Source of the DNA: a virus
Direction: 5' to 3' (one strand)
Virus record (IMG/VR): IMGVR_UViG_3300020395_000002
Span: 1-64,000 of that record
Length of the DNA: 64,000 bases
Part shown: piece by piece, positions 13,323 through 22,586 of the stretch
Position numbering within the stretch: position 1 is the first letter of the stretch
How the letters are laid out: each line of letters begins with the position of its first letter
Notes under the pieces: generated by a model
Seen by the model: the letters and a program-made list of their open reading frames with translations, nothing else
Told to the model about the DNA's origin: nothing
Databases searched by the model: none
Program-made: the position numbers and the translations under genes

Positions 13323-15389
13323 TTATATTGCTGATCTCTTGAGTGTCCTACTAATAGTATCAGTAGCCTTTTTATATGGAAGTTGTTCTTTCATCTCTTC
13401 TATAAACTGACGCAGATATCTCGTACGTAAGATGTATATACTTCTCTTCTTATCATTTGCTCTTGTCTCGAACTCGTGGTGAGTAATAGGATCTACTATT
13501 GATGCACCTTGAAGTGTGACTAGTGATCCAGTTGGATCTCTGTATCTAAAACTATCTCTAATTAATTTCTCCCAACCTGATGTATTAGTCATTAGTCTGT
13601 TCAGTTTATATCTAAACTTGTTGCCATCTTTATCCATCCACGTTGGTTCTGTAAATGTAGAAGCATTGAAGTTAGTAACTGTAGCTTGAGCACTAGTATC
13701 AAACCCAGACAATAACATATCATTTGTCACTGGATTGTTGCTATCCCAAGAAGTTAATTTGATACCCATAGTGGTACCGTTGTAGCTAGTTACTTCTCCT
13801 GCTGCTCCATTGGTAAACGTTACTGCTTCCCCTACTGCAAAAGTGGTACTACTTTCGACTACTGGTATGCTAAAAGTTGCGTGTGTATCTGGCGTATCTG
13901 TAGTACCACTTTGACCTGCCATATAAAGATACCTAATAGACCCATACGATCCCTGATTGTTAACAGTAACAGAGTCGATACTAAGACCACGTACTACAGT
14001 AGCTACTGCACCACCACCAGTGCTATCATTTACATTGTTAGTAAAGGTAATACCACTAGCACCATATACTTTTGAGGTATCAATGAAGTTAATACTTGTG
14101 AAACCAAAGTGATCGTAAGGAGGACCACTATTTCCTGGTTGATACAACTGGAAGAATACATTAGGAACCTTAAGGTTCTCAGGTATCTCAAAGTCGTATG
14201 GTTCTAGGTTACCTGAACCTGTACCGTTAGGAACAGCTTCAATAACAACACCCAATGTAATCCAAGCACTGTGATCTGGATCTGTATCAGTTGTGATCTG
14301 ATATCTTAAACGAAGTTCTTCTACACCTGGAATGTCTGGTGTTTCACCACCATTACTACCATTACCACGGATAGCATACACCCGAACAGTATTGTAATTA
14401 GTCATATCAACTTTGTTGATGACTACACTTCTCTCACCCCAACTATCACCTAATCTTAGGTGAGTGCTGCCCACATCAAAACCACCCGACGGACCAACAC
14501 CAGAACCATTCGGTGCAATAGTTGCACCATCACCGAACTCGTGGATGTTAGATGCGTCCGTTGTGTCGTAAGATGTACCATCAAGACGTATGTCTATGAC
14601 CTGACCATATGTCATTGAGTTTACATCTTTATCAATGATAGCTGTAGCAGTTTCACCTGCCATACCACCAGTTAGTGTAACGTCAGGTGGATATGTGTAT
14701 GCTTCACCACCACTTTGAATATCAAATCTCTTAAGGTATCCTGTTGCACTCATCACTGGTGTAACAGTTGCACTTACTGTTGGGAAGTCACCGTTACTTG
14801 TTTGTGGACCTTCTACTAATAGGTTGGGAGGGAATTCATATCCTCTACCACCATTTAATACAGTAACTTCTTCTACTACTAACTTCCTTTGTATCTCTAC
14901 TTCAATAGCACTCTCAGGTTTTGGTGCGTCACCATCCATAGGATCATTATACTCTGTCCAGTATGGTGCTTTGTAAAAATCCTCACCAACTAACTGACCC
15001 GCAGGTAATACTACATCACCAGCAGTGTTCTTTACTTCATTAGTTTCGTAGTGCTTGACATCAAATGGTCTTTCATATTTTTTATTAATATAGTCCTGTA
15101 ACACAGGAGTAGGCATTGGCCAGTCAAAGTATGGATTGATTATATTATTTGATAGTAAGATAACCCAGTCGTAAGCAGAACTTCCGTAAACTTTTTGAGA
15201 GATTAGATCTGGACGGTCAGCATCTGTTATAGTATATTGTTTGTAGTATACTAGACTATCTAATGCTGCATCAGATATTTTAAATCTTCTGAATATATTC
15301 TTTGCCGTAACGTACTGTTGCTCAGACCACGGGAACTTGATGGGTCTAATAGCTAGAGATATGTTAGGTAGGGTCTCGAAATATGCCAT
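13323..15389 (-). CDS. 53: Baseplate wedge protein gp53 with large insertion
   Basis: A 688-aa protein; T4 gp53 has ~196 aa. The gp53 N-terminal part is residues ~1-150 (MAYFETLPNISLAIRP, then LISQKVYGSSAYDWVILLSN). The gp53 C-terminal part is residues ~590-688 (SIVDPITHHEFETRANDKKR, ending RTRYLRQFIEEMKEQ). Between them are ~430 residues of beta-rich sequence with GG-GY--PP-V type repeats (GGRGYEFPPNLLVEG, GGEAYTYPPDVTLTGG). The insert probably decorates the outside of the baseplate. Last gene of the minus-strand operon; its ATG shares one base with the gp48 stop. Confidence 0.88.
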   Translation of the reverse strand: MAYFETLPNISLAIRPIKFPWSEQQYVTAKNIFRRFKISDAALDSLVYYKQYTITDADRPDLISQKVYGSSAYDWVILLSNNIINPYFDWPMPTPVLQDYINKKYERPFDVKHYETNEVKNTAGDVVLPAGQLVGEDFYKAPYWTEYNDPMDGDAPKPESAIEVEIQRKLVVEEVTVLNGGRGYEFPPNLLVEGPQTSNGDFPTVSATVTPVMSATGYLKRFDIQSGGEAYTYPPDVTLTGGMAGETATAIIDKDVNSMTYGQVIDIRLDGTSYDTTDASNIHEFGDGATIAPNGSGVGPSGGFDVGSTHLRLGDSWGERSVVINKVDMTNYNTVRVYAIRGNGSNGGETPDIPGVEELRLRYQITTDTDPDHSAWITLGVVIEAVPNGTGSGNLEPYDFEIPENLKVPNVFFQLYQPGNSGPPYDHFGFTSINFIDTSKVYGASGITFTNNVNDSTGGGAVATVVRGLSIDSVTVNNQGSYGSIRYLYMAGQSGTTDTPDTHATFSIPVVESSTTFAVGEAVTFTNGAAGEVTSYNGTTMGIKLTSWDSNNPVTNDMLLSGFDTSAQATVTNFNASTFTEPTWMDKDGNKFRYKLNRLMTNTSGWEKLIRDSFRYRDPTGSLVTLQGASIVDPITHHEFETRANDKKRSIYILRTRYLRQFIEEMKEQLPYKKATDTISRTLKRSAI

Positions 15390-16312
15390 TAGTAATACTG
15401 TTCGGTGTAGCTGAATGAATCACCATAGTCTTCACTGATGATTGCTTTTAGTTCTTGGAAGTTCATTTGTAAACCCACAGCAGTAGGTGCTCCGTCCTCT
15501 AGTGTTGAATAAGAACCAGCAGCAGTGTAGTTAACATTTATATTTGTGAGAGCACACGCTTTCATCTTATTTAACCAGTGGTTGTCTTGACTACCAGTTT
15601 TGTATTGTATCTTAAAGACGTGTGGTACTGTTGTGAACCATCCACCTTGAGATAACTCTGGTGCGGATGCTTTCTTGAACTGCCAGATCATTTCTTTAAT
15701 GATCCTTGATTCTCTTTCGTTCCTAGGTACTAGAGTCCATCTGAACTGGAAGGATCTTAGTCCTACTTTACTAAAGAATACTTCTAAGTTAGGGTTAACT
15801 ACCTGACCTATCAAACCACCAGTGATTTGACCTTCACTTAAATTAGTACTCTTGGCTACTGCATTTGCAGCAACACCTCTTAATAATGCTGGAAGTATAG
15901 ATGTGTCACTCGTTACTTCATTCATTGCTTCCTGTGCACCAGTCCAGAACTGACCTGAACCTCCACCTCCTATCATTGAACCTGCTGCTCTCATTCCAGC
16001 TAGTGCAAGTGGTCCTACACTTGCTTCATTCCAATTTCTACTAGCACTTTGTCCTATATCCTCTGGCATATAGAGGACTATCTTTTTGTAGGTAGAAGAA
16101 TCAAATTCACCACCACCTAGTCCAGTTATGTCATACTCAGAATAATTACCACCATAATTGTTACCACTATTATCTCCCAAACACTTTGCCTTTCTAAATG
16201 GAGGACTGTATTTGTAGACAGTGAACATCATATAATCATCAGCAGTTTCTACTTTGTCGAGTGGAAACCTTAACGATGCGTTACTGGATGATAGTATCTC
16301 TGATAAATTCAT
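15389..16312 (-). CDS. 48: Baseplate tail-tube cap protein gp48
   Basis: A 307-aa protein with the gp48/gp54 family pattern. LRFPLD near the N terminus, KKIVLYMPEDI, a Gly/Ala-rich middle, then VNPNLEVFFSKVGLRSFQFR, LVPRNERESRIIKEMIWQFK and ATRRSL-like C-terminal strands. In T4, gp48 sits on top of the hub and, with gp54, starts tail-tube polymerisation. I prefer gp48 over gp54 because a second tube-like protein (gp54 candidate) is encoded at 17354. Overlaps the upstream gene by 4 nt (ATGA). Confidence 0.8.
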   Translation of the reverse strand: MNLSEILSSSNASLRFPLDKVETADDYMMFTVYKYSPPFRKAKCLGDNSGNNYGGNYSEYDITGLGGGEFDSSTYKKIVLYMPEDIGQSASRNWNEASVGPLALAGMRAAGSMIGGGGSGQFWTGAQEAMNEVTSDTSILPALLRGVAANAVAKSTNLSEGQITGGLIGQVVNPNLEVFFSKVGLRSFQFRWTLVPRNERESRIIKEMIWQFKKASAPELSQGGWFTTVPHVFKIQYKTGSQDNHWLNKMKACALTNINVNYTAAGSYSTLEDGAPTAVGLQMNFQELKAIISEDYGDSFSYTEQYY

Positions 16313-16902
16313 TGAATCTTACGTTTGGCACGGAACCTAAATTTTGTCGCAGGATCATTCTTAAACCATACCGATTTGGAACTGATAGGTAGCTCTATAT
16401 TCCCTTGAAACTTTACAAATCTTTCGAGAGGCATATAGATTGCAGAATCCCAGTCAGTCTCAGCAATTTCTATGTAGAGACCATTTTCTACATCTTCACG
16501 TTTGTATTTATGGATAACTTTTCTAGGTACATCTATCTTACCCTTCAATAGAGCAGCAAGTGTCTTCAATCTCTTCTTGGGACTGACATAATGTAGGTTA
16601 GCCATATAAAAATGATCTCTCTTTCTACTTAATATTATACCTACTGGTAACTGGTCGTAGAAGGGTAGGTATTTTTTAGTTGCCTTGGCATCGTACTCAA
16701 ACAGTACCATAGTACCTACTCGTGGTGTAAACCTGACACCATTACCATCGTCAGTATTTGATTGCTCTCTCACTATGATCTGTTCTTTAGTTGTCTCGCT
16801 GAAACTAGAACGCAATGCTATAGAAGCTGCCTTCTTCCACCAAGTCTCTGGTCTATCTTGACCATCCTGTGCTGCTTCTAGTTTTTCAAAAACGGAGTCC
16901 AA
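16309..16902 (-). CDS. Hypothetical virion-related protein beside gp4
   Basis: A 197-aa basic protein. The core is MVLFEYDAKATKKYLPFYDQ followed by LPVGIILSRKRDHFYMANLH, a pattern (F-YD-K--LP-YD--P) I associate with a family found near gp4/gp53 in T4-like phages. Some members are labelled DNA end protector, but I cannot confirm gp2 identity. It has no in-frame ATG before the core; the call begins at a TTG (16902) with AGAGAAAGA upstream inside gp4. In T4 the neighbours of gp4 are gp2 and gp53, consistent with a head-completion or packaging role. Confidence 0.6.
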   Translation of the reverse strand: MDSVFEKLEAAQDGQDRPETWWKKAASIALRSSFSETTKEQIIVREQSNTDDGNGVRFTPRVGTMVLFEYDAKATKKYLPFYDQLPVGIILSRKRDHFYMANLHYVSPKKRLKTLAALLKGKIDVPRKVIHKYKREDVENGLYIEIAETDWDSAIYMPLERFVKFQGNIELPISSKSVWFKNDPATKFRFRAKRKIQ

Positions 16903-17323
16903 GTTCTTTCTCTGTGAAGACTAAAAATTCTGCTTGTCTTTTTCTACAATACTTCTTAGCTGCGTCCCACTTCGCTTGGTTCTTAGCATAAGTGTGTGCT
17001 TCAAAGAGGTATCGTTTCTTAGACTTAGATTTGTCTGGAGGTTTGGTTTGTTTGATCGGTTTGATCTCAATAATATATTTCTTTAACCTACCTTCTTTAT
17101 CCTTCACTTTTATATAGAAGTCAGGGTAGTACCGACTAACTCTATTGGTTAAAGGATTCTTGTATGGTATCCATATCTCCTCACTTCCCCACTCCAGAAT
17201 GTAGGGGTGTGTATCACAGTACTTCATAAATTTCTGCTCCCAAGAGGAGCGAAAGAATATATTTCTGTGATCTCCACGGTACTTGTGGACGTTCTTCGGA
17301 ATATATACGCCTTGCTTGTACAT
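16886..17323 (-). CDS. 4: Head completion protein gp4
   Basis: A 145-aa protein starting MYKQGVYIPKNVHKYRGDHR. Conserved gp4 features: IFFRSSWEQKFMKYCDTHP, WGSEEIWIPY, RYYPDFYIKV and YIIEIKPIKQTKPP. The SEE...DFY...EIKP spacing is that of a nuclease-like (TnsA/PD-D/ExK-type) fold, long noted for gp4-type proteins. In T4, gp4 completes filled heads before tail joining. First gene of the minus-strand operon; a CTAAATA motif on this strand ends 23 nt before the ATG. Confidence 0.88.
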   Translation of the reverse strand: MYKQGVYIPKNVHKYRGDHRNIFFRSSWEQKFMKYCDTHPYILEWGSEEIWIPYKNPLTNRVSRYYPDFYIKVKDKEGRLKKYIIEIKPIKQTKPPDKSKSKKRYLFEAHTYAKNQAKWDAAKKYCRKRQAEFLVFTEKELGLRF

Positions 17324-17328
17324 AAATA
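17322..17328 (+). promoter_or_regulatory. Late promoter ATAAATA (plus strand)
   Basis: ATAAATA within CATAAATAAG ends 25 nt before the ATG at 17354. It overlaps the start codon of gp4 on the other strand. Matches seven of eight positions of the T4 late promoter TATAAATA. Confidence 0.7.
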
Positions 17329-17346
17329 AGATGTATTCCTTTAGCC

Positions 17347-17353
17347 TATTTAG
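17347..17353 (-). promoter_or_regulatory. Late-promoter-like CTAAATA (minus strand)
   Basis: On the minus strand CTAAATA ends 23 nt before the gp4 ATG. It directly abuts the start codon of the plus-strand gene, making a compact divergent promoter pair in a 30-bp gap. Confidence 0.6.
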
Positions 17354-18124
17354 ATGGCAAATCTTTATTCAAAGGTACAGGAGAAACTAGTACGGGGTGG
17401 TGGGATTGCAAAGTCCAACCAGTTTCGTGTTGTTTTCCCTGATCTAACAGGAGGAATCTTTAGCAGTGACTTCCCAGTTAATTTCGATCGAAGTACACTG
17501 GAGGTTCTTTGTAACAACGCATCATTACCTAGTGTTACTGCTGCTACGTCTCAAGTAAATGGTTACTACACAGGATCATCGTATAAATTTCCTACGATGA
17601 AAATGTATGGTGATCTAGGTCTCAGTTTTATTTGCGATGCAAATATGACTGCGTTCAAAGTAATGAACTCTTGGTTTGATAGAATATTTCAAGAGAAGAG
17701 TATGTTTGATCAGAAGGAAAGGATTCCGAATGAGATGACTCATTACCCTCAGCGTAATAGAAATCGTTTCACTCGTATGTCATATCCTGACGATTATATG
17801 AGGACAATCATAGTAGATAAGTTTGAACCTGGTCCAAGATATAATGAGCAAGGTAGAAGTATGAGGTACTTCTTTACCCACGCTTATCCATACTCTATTG
17901 ATGCAGTACCATTGGATGCTGGAACAGGAACCTTGATGACTGCTACTGTTAACTTCCACTACGAAAGGTTTGAGGTGCAGTATGAAGATGCTAGAAAGAA
18001 TCTCCTGAGTACCACCAATAACATTAAGAGTTCAAACAAAGCACCCACTTCCTTTGAAGGTGCGATAGATAATGTTAAGGATGCATTCTCAGAATTTACT
18101 GACACATTCAATAGCATATTCTAA
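17354..18124 (+). CDS. Tail-tube-fold protein, probable gp54 baseplate tube initiator
   Basis: A 256-aa protein with the gp19/gp54 tube-fold pattern. RGGGIAKSNQFRVVFPDL near the N terminus, CNNASLPSVTAATSQVNG and FPTMKMYGDLGLSFICDANM (beta-hairpin strands), then AFKVMNSWFDRIFQ and FFTHAYPYSIDAVPLDAG. A helical C-terminal extension (~45 aa) follows. In T4, gp54 sits on gp48 and nucleates gp19. Assigned by fold pattern and by lying opposite gp48/gp53. It could instead be another tube paralogue. No Shine-Dalgarno sequence. Confidence 0.65.
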   Translation: MANLYSKVQEKLVRGGGIAKSNQFRVVFPDLTGGIFSSDFPVNFDRSTLEVLCNNASLPSVTAATSQVNGYYTGSSYKFPTMKMYGDLGLSFICDANMTAFKVMNSWFDRIFQEKSMFDQKERIPNEMTHYPQRNRNRFTRMSYPDDYMRTIIVDKFEPGPRYNEQGRSMRYFFTHAYPYSIDAVPLDAGTGTLMTATVNFHYERFEVQYEDARKNLLSTTNNIKSSNKAPTSFEGAIDNVKDAFSEFTDTFNSIF

Positions 18125-18125
18125 A

Positions 18126-18173
18126 AAAACTGGAAAAAAAACTCGGCAAATTTTTTGACCCTTTAGATTTTTT
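18126..18173 (+). promoter_or_regulatory. Recurrent 45-nt upstream element, copy A
   Basis: AAAAAAACTC (18134-18143), 15 nt, CCTTTAG (18159-18165), then 8 nt to the ATG at 18174. Same architecture at 28760 and 41875. The A-run and following T-run can pair as a weak hairpin. No Shine-Dalgarno sequence lies between it and the ATG. Function unknown. Confidence 0.6.
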
Positions 18174-18902
18174 ATGTTTAATCTTGACTACTGTTTGGAT
18201 CTAGCTAGCGTTAAGAAGGAATCTCTTACGTCTGGTCTAGATCTTTTTGTTGTTCAATATGAACCTGATACTTACAAGTGTAAATTATATTTCATAAACA
18301 GAGAGAGGAACTGCCTTCACAAATACACTGGTGATAAGGTAACTCATCAGTATTTCGGTGACCGTACATCTAACTGGAGAAATGATGAACCAGATTACGG
18401 TAGCAACTTAAAGAAAGTAGCAGATCATCTCAACATTCCTATAAAACCTAGCTCTAAGGTCTTTATAGATGTCATAGAAGATGATGATTATTATATCAAC
18501 ATTCAAGCAGCAGATAGATTTACTGCTGGTATGGTGACTCGTGCTCTAATGGTAACGTATTTCATTGGAACTACTGAGGTACTAGAGACTCTTAATGATA
18601 TTAATGGTACTAACTGGAAGACAATAGAAGAAGCACTAGCTGTGGATGGTATGTTGGGGTTCAAGTTACCCTTCTATCCATCTAAGAATGCTGTTAAATT
18701 ATATTCCAAACCATTTCGTAAGAAGATAGGTGGCAACTTAGAGTTCGATGATGAGACACAAAAAGTATTGAATGGGATATATAATGGGAACTTTGATGCT
18801 AATCGTGATCATATAAATGCTGGTCTGGTCTTAGGTAAGGAACCTAGGAGTGGTAGGACTGTGATTTACTGTGCTAAGAATGCTTCCCGACATCCCGTCT
18901 AA
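18174..18902 (+). CDS. Hypothetical protein (242 aa)
   Basis: A soluble 242-aa protein, not recognised. Mixed alpha/beta: an N-terminal Tyr/Cys-rich part (YEPDTYKCKLYFINRERN), a central acidic VFIDVIEDDDYYINIQ strand region, and C-terminal RSGRTVIYCAKNAS. It is preceded by copy A of the recurrent element, not by a late-promoter motif, so its timing may differ from the surrounding baseplate genes. Its stop codon is embedded in the CTAAATA before gp26. Confidence 0.65.
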   Translation: MFNLDYCLDLASVKKESLTSGLDLFVVQYEPDTYKCKLYFINRERNCLHKYTGDKVTHQYFGDRTSNWRNDEPDYGSNLKKVADHLNIPIKPSSKVFIDVIEDDDYYINIQAADRFTAGMVTRALMVTYFIGTTEVLETLNDINGTNWKTIEEALAVDGMLGFKLPFYPSKNAVKLYSKPFRKKIGGNLEFDDETQKVLNGIYNGNFDANRDHINAGLVLGKEPRSGRTVIYCAKNASRHPV

Positions 18903-18905
18903 ATA
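18899..18905 (+). promoter_or_regulatory. Late-promoter-like CTAAATA before gp26
   Basis: Spans the stop codon of the preceding gene and ends 22 nt before the ATG at 18928, the typical distance in this window. Probably drives the hub operon. Confidence 0.6.
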
Positions 18906-18927
18906 AAGATACTGAACTGAACATACT

Positions 18928-19641
18928 ATGCCTTTACCAAAAATTGAGGTGCCGATTTATACCACTGAACTTCCTTCTACTGGTCAGACAATTAAGTTCC
19001 GTCCCTTCTTAGTTAAAGAAGAGAAGGTACTGTTGATGGCTATGGAGTCAGAGGATGAGAAACAGATTACTGATGCTGTATGTACTCTTCTTACTAATTG
19101 TATTCAGAGTAGATTAAAAGTCAGAAATATACCTATGTTTGATTTGGAATTTTTATTCCTACAAATCCGTGGTAAATCTGTTAGTGAGCAACTAGATCTT
19201 AAGATTACTTGTACTGATGACAATGAAACAGTAGTTGATGTATCCATTGACTTAGATGACGTGAAGGTTGTTAAACCTGAAGGCATCAGTGATATGGTAA
19301 AGATTACTGACACTATCACTGTCAAGATGAAGTATCCTCAACTAGATACCTTTGTCAAGAATAACTTTTCAACAAATCCCAAACCTGAAGAGGCATTTGA
19401 GGTGATCGCACAGTGTATCGATCAGATTATTGAAGGTGAAACAGTACACGAGGCTTCTGACGCAAGTAAGAAAGAACTTAGTGGGTTCCTAGATAGTTTA
19501 ACATCTAAACAATTTGAAAACCTACAGAAATTCTTTGCCAATATGCCTAAGTTATCTCACACTCTTACTGTGAAGAACCCTAACACTGGCGTTGATAACG
19601 AGTACACTATTGAGGGACTAGCCGCTTTTTTCGGCTCGTGA
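18928..19641 (+). CDS. 26: Baseplate hub protein gp26-like
   Basis: A 237-aa protein of the T4 baseplate (gp26) family. TGQTIKFRPFLVKEEKVLLM (the family hallmark), LLTNCIQSRLKVRNIPMFDL, EFLFLQIRGKSVSE, and a zinc-less C-terminal domain ending YTIEGLAAFFGS. In T4, gp26 is a hub component needed for assembly. Gene order gp26-gp51 is kept as in T4. Overlaps the next gene by 4 nt. Confidence 0.88.
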   Translation: MPLPKIEVPIYTTELPSTGQTIKFRPFLVKEEKVLLMAMESEDEKQITDAVCTLLTNCIQSRLKVRNIPMFDLEFLFLQIRGKSVSEQLDLKITCTDDNETVVDVSIDLDDVKVVKPEGISDMVKITDTITVKMKYPQLDTFVKNNFSTNPKPEEAFEVIAQCIDQIIEGETVHEASDASKKELSGFLDSLTSKQFENLQKFFANMPKLSHTLTVKNPNTGVDNEYTIEGLAAFFGS

Positions 19642-19820
19642 TGTCGTATAACAGTCTTGAAAACTATTTCAGGACTAACTTCTCTCTTATGCAACATCAT
19701 AAGTATTCTCTAACAGAACTAGAGAATCTACTTCCTTGGGAGCGAGAGATATATGTGACATTATTATTACAACATCTTGAAGAGGAAAAATTAAGACAGC
19801 AGAACCAATCTAATGGCTGA
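19638..19820 (+). CDS. 51: Hub assembly protein gp51-like (short form)
   Basis: A 60-aa protein: YNSLENYFRTNFSLMQHHKY, then SLTELENLLPWEREIYVTLL. The H-HKYS--ELE-L-PWER-IYV--L motif fits the short cyanophage gp51 proteins. T4 gp51, an assembly catalyst for the hub, is ~4 times longer, so this is a reduced form. Its position between gp26 and the next hub gene supports the call. Overlaps both neighbours. Confidence 0.7.
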   Translation: MMSYNSLENYFRTNFSLMQHHKYSLTELENLLPWEREIYVTLLLQHLEEEKLRQQNQSNG

Positions 19821-22584
19821 CATAACTAAAACTTTTGGTGGATCTGGAGACTCCAGTCGTATCAAAGCCGCAATCTTTGGTGGCGGTGGCGACGGGTCGA
19901 TTGCTGCTGCTCAATTGAAACAGCATATGATCACTAACAGTTTGCTTAGTGATTTGGTTAGGACTCAACGGGAACAATTAAAACTTGATTCTTCACGTCT
20001 TATATTAGAGAAGAAGATGATAAGCCTGCGTAAGATGCAGGACCAAGAGAATAAGATTGAAGAGCAAGGAGGATTTAATTTAGGTCAGAGACGTGGTGGT
20101 AGTGCTGGTGGTAGTGGTAGGTTTAATTTACCAGCAGTTAACCTAAGAAACTTAGGACTGTTAGGTTTATTGTTTGGTCCTGAGATACTTAGGAGACTCT
20201 CTAATCAGGTACTAAGTTCAAGACCTAATTTTAGTGAGCTTGATACTCGTCAGGGGGTGATGGGTTTCAACCAGATGTGGAAGCAAGACTGGAATAAGAC
20301 TAATGTATGGAGACAAGGACAGTGGGGTAGAAAGGGCTTTGATGCAACTAGATCTAGAGGTGGTCAGTTAATTAGAAACTTTGGTGATGATGTAGTAAAT
20401 GCTGGACAACGTTTAGGCACACCATTTGTTGGTCCTAAATTACCATTTGGATTCAGAGCTCAAGCAGGTTTAACTAACGCAAAGAATTTTATCAGTACGG
20501 GAGCAACTAATACTAGTAATTTTTGGGGTGGATTAACAGGTCAATTATCACCAGCACAACTAACTAACAAGTCATTACTTGAGGGTACTTCTGGACTGCC
20601 TAGGATGGGTAAGTTCAACCTAGCAGAACAGTTACGACTAGCTAGTAACCCTGCTCAACGGTCGGGTCAGAATATAAGAGCAACAATTCAAGGAGTTCCA
20701 GAACTATTAAAGGGATTACCTGGTAAGGCTTCTACTGCCATCCAAGGTATACTCAAGTCGATGAACAATTTGCTCAAGTCGATCAAGAGTATCAATCTTA
20801 ATACTATTACACAGTTTTTTACTAAGGGTCTAACTTCTTTTGGAAATTTCTTGAAAGGAATTGGTCCTGCCTTGAAGAACTTCTCTGCTAAGGGTTTGAC
20901 AGGACTAGGTAATATGATTAAGGGTATACCAGGTGCTCTTAGTGGTGTTACTACTGGTGGTGGTAATCTATTGACAAAAGCTGGTGGTATGGTAAAGAAT
21001 GCTAGAGCTGGACTGGGTAGGGTACCTATACTAGGATCACTTCTTAGTGCTGGCTTTGGTGCAATGGAAGCGAATGATGAAGAGATCGCTCGCTTGATGG
21101 AAGAAAATAATATGTCTAAGGAACAAGTTGTAGAAGGTTTAAGATCTGGTACTCTTCAAAAGGATAAGAACAAGATCATTAGTAGGTCTGCTGGTGCTGG
21201 TATAGGTGCTGGTGCTGGTACTGTACTTGGTTTCGCCGTTGCTGGTCCTATTGGTGCTGCACTTGGTGCTTGGTTAGGTGAGAACCTAGGTAAGTTCTTA
21301 GGTGAGGGTATTGGTTCTGTCTTTAAAGGATTTGATTGGGGTGAGACCTTCAGACCTGTGATGAATACTTGGAATGAAATGACTGAGGGTATAGGTAATG
21401 CATTGAATGGTATGGCTGAGTCCTTTGGTGTTGGAGGAGAAGGTGGTAAAGGTGGATTCATTACAGCACTAATTAATATTGGTAGAATTATTGGTATCAT
21501 TGCTAAGATATTGATTAAAGCTTTGGTACCAGTACTACAGATGGTATTCAAGACTATTCAATGGGTAGTACAGATTATAGGTAAAGTAGTTGAGGCTATA
21601 GTAACTGTAGTGAAAGGTATGATGAGTCTGGTAGGTAAGATAATAGATTGGGTACCTGATTGGGTACCTGGAGCCAAGCAGATGAAGGCGATGAAGAATA
21701 ATCTAGGTGAGATGGCGAGTGGTGATATTATAGGTAACATTAGTAATTTCGTTGACAATACTAACACTGCGTTCCCAACTGAAAAAGGTAATGAAGAACG
21801 TGAAGAAGCAACTGGTCAAGGTGGTGGTGCTTATGGTATGGGTGGTGGATATGGTGGTGATGGTACCATTAGTGCATCCCAAATTTCACCTGTACTTACG
21901 TCTGGGTTTAGGACAGAACACAGACCTAATCATAACGGTATAGACATAGGATTCAAGGGTGACATAGGTGGACAACCTATGTACCTACCTGATAAGGCTA
22001 AGATTACTAGTAATGGTTTTGATTCAGGGTATGGTAACTACGTTACCTTTACTACTCAGGATGATAACCTTACTCATTTGTATGGTCATATGCAAACCAA
22101 ATCTCCACTGGGAGTTGGTAAGATGTTCCCTGCTGGAGAATTTGTAGGTAATCTAGGTAATACAGGTACTTCTAGTGCACCACACTTACATTGGGAGGTT
22201 GGTAGTGTTGAGGCACACGTAGGACGTGGTGGTACAAGTCTTAAAGACCCAAGAGACTTTGGGTATGGGTTGAATGATCCATTTGTTAAGGCTGCTAGTA
22301 ACATTACTACCAGTACTAGTACCTCTGGTGACAATCTTACAAATGTATCTGGCACCACTACTACTAACAATGGTCAACAGATCACCGCAGGTACGGACTC
22401 AACTGAGTTGCTAGCCAACCAATTATCTAATGGATCAGGAACTGGTACAGGTACTGTAACAAATGGTGGTACTACTGATACTACAGGTAATGGTGGTAAC
22501 ACTGACGTTCCTGTTGCACGTGGATTTGTACTTGATACTGCTTCCCCCGTGACTGACGGTGGATTGGTCTTCACACACGCATAA
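19813..22584 (+). CDS. Large hub/tape-measure-like protein with C-terminal M23 peptidase
   Basis: A 923-aa protein. An N-terminal coiled-coil part (residues ~30-90), a long Gly/Leu-rich, amphipathic middle, a glycine-zipper stretch (~455-505, SAGAGIGAGAGTVLGF) and a hydrophobic helix (~550-600). A complete M23 (LytM-type) peptidase follows at ~690-800: HNGID (H707, D711), HLYGH (H755, H759), HLHWEV (H791, H793). A Thr/Gly-rich tail follows. M23 enzymes cut peptidoglycan cross-bridges. It occupies the gp28/gp29 position of T4, so it may combine tape-measure/hub and cell-wall-opening roles. Confidence 0.8.
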   Translation: MADITKTFGGSGDSSRIKAAIFGGGGDGSIAAAQLKQHMITNSLLSDLVRTQREQLKLDSSRLILEKKMISLRKMQDQENKIEEQGGFNLGQRRGGSAGGSGRFNLPAVNLRNLGLLGLLFGPEILRRLSNQVLSSRPNFSELDTRQGVMGFNQMWKQDWNKTNVWRQGQWGRKGFDATRSRGGQLIRNFGDDVVNAGQRLGTPFVGPKLPFGFRAQAGLTNAKNFISTGATNTSNFWGGLTGQLSPAQLTNKSLLEGTSGLPRMGKFNLAEQLRLASNPAQRSGQNIRATIQGVPELLKGLPGKASTAIQGILKSMNNLLKSIKSINLNTITQFFTKGLTSFGNFLKGIGPALKNFSAKGLTGLGNMIKGIPGALSGVTTGGGNLLTKAGGMVKNARAGLGRVPILGSLLSAGFGAMEANDEEIARLMEENNMSKEQVVEGLRSGTLQKDKNKIISRSAGAGIGAGAGTVLGFAVAGPIGAALGAWLGENLGKFLGEGIGSVFKGFDWGETFRPVMNTWNEMTEGIGNALNGMAESFGVGGEGGKGGFITALINIGRIIGIIAKILIKALVPVLQMVFKTIQWVVQIIGKVVEAIVTVVKGMMSLVGKIIDWVPDWVPGAKQMKAMKNNLGEMASGDIIGNISNFVDNTNTAFPTEKGNEEREEATGQGGGAYGMGGGYGGDGTISASQISPVLTSGFRTEHRPNHNGIDIGFKGDIGGQPMYLPDKAKITSNGFDSGYGNYVTFTTQDDNLTHLYGHMQTKSPLGVGKMFPAGEFVGNLGNTGTSSAPHLHWEVGSVEAHVGRGGTSLKDPRDFGYGLNDPFVKAASNITTSTSTSGDNLTNVSGTTTTNNGQQITAGTDSTELLANQLSNGSGTGTGTVTNGGTTDTTGNGGNTDVPVARGFVLDTASPVTDGGLVFTHA

Positions 22585-22586
22585 GT

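Noticed and set aside
21156-22574. Several minus-strand ORFs opposite the M23 hub gene
   Set aside because: Shadows of biased GGT/GCT codon use on the plus strand; no promoters or plausible domains.
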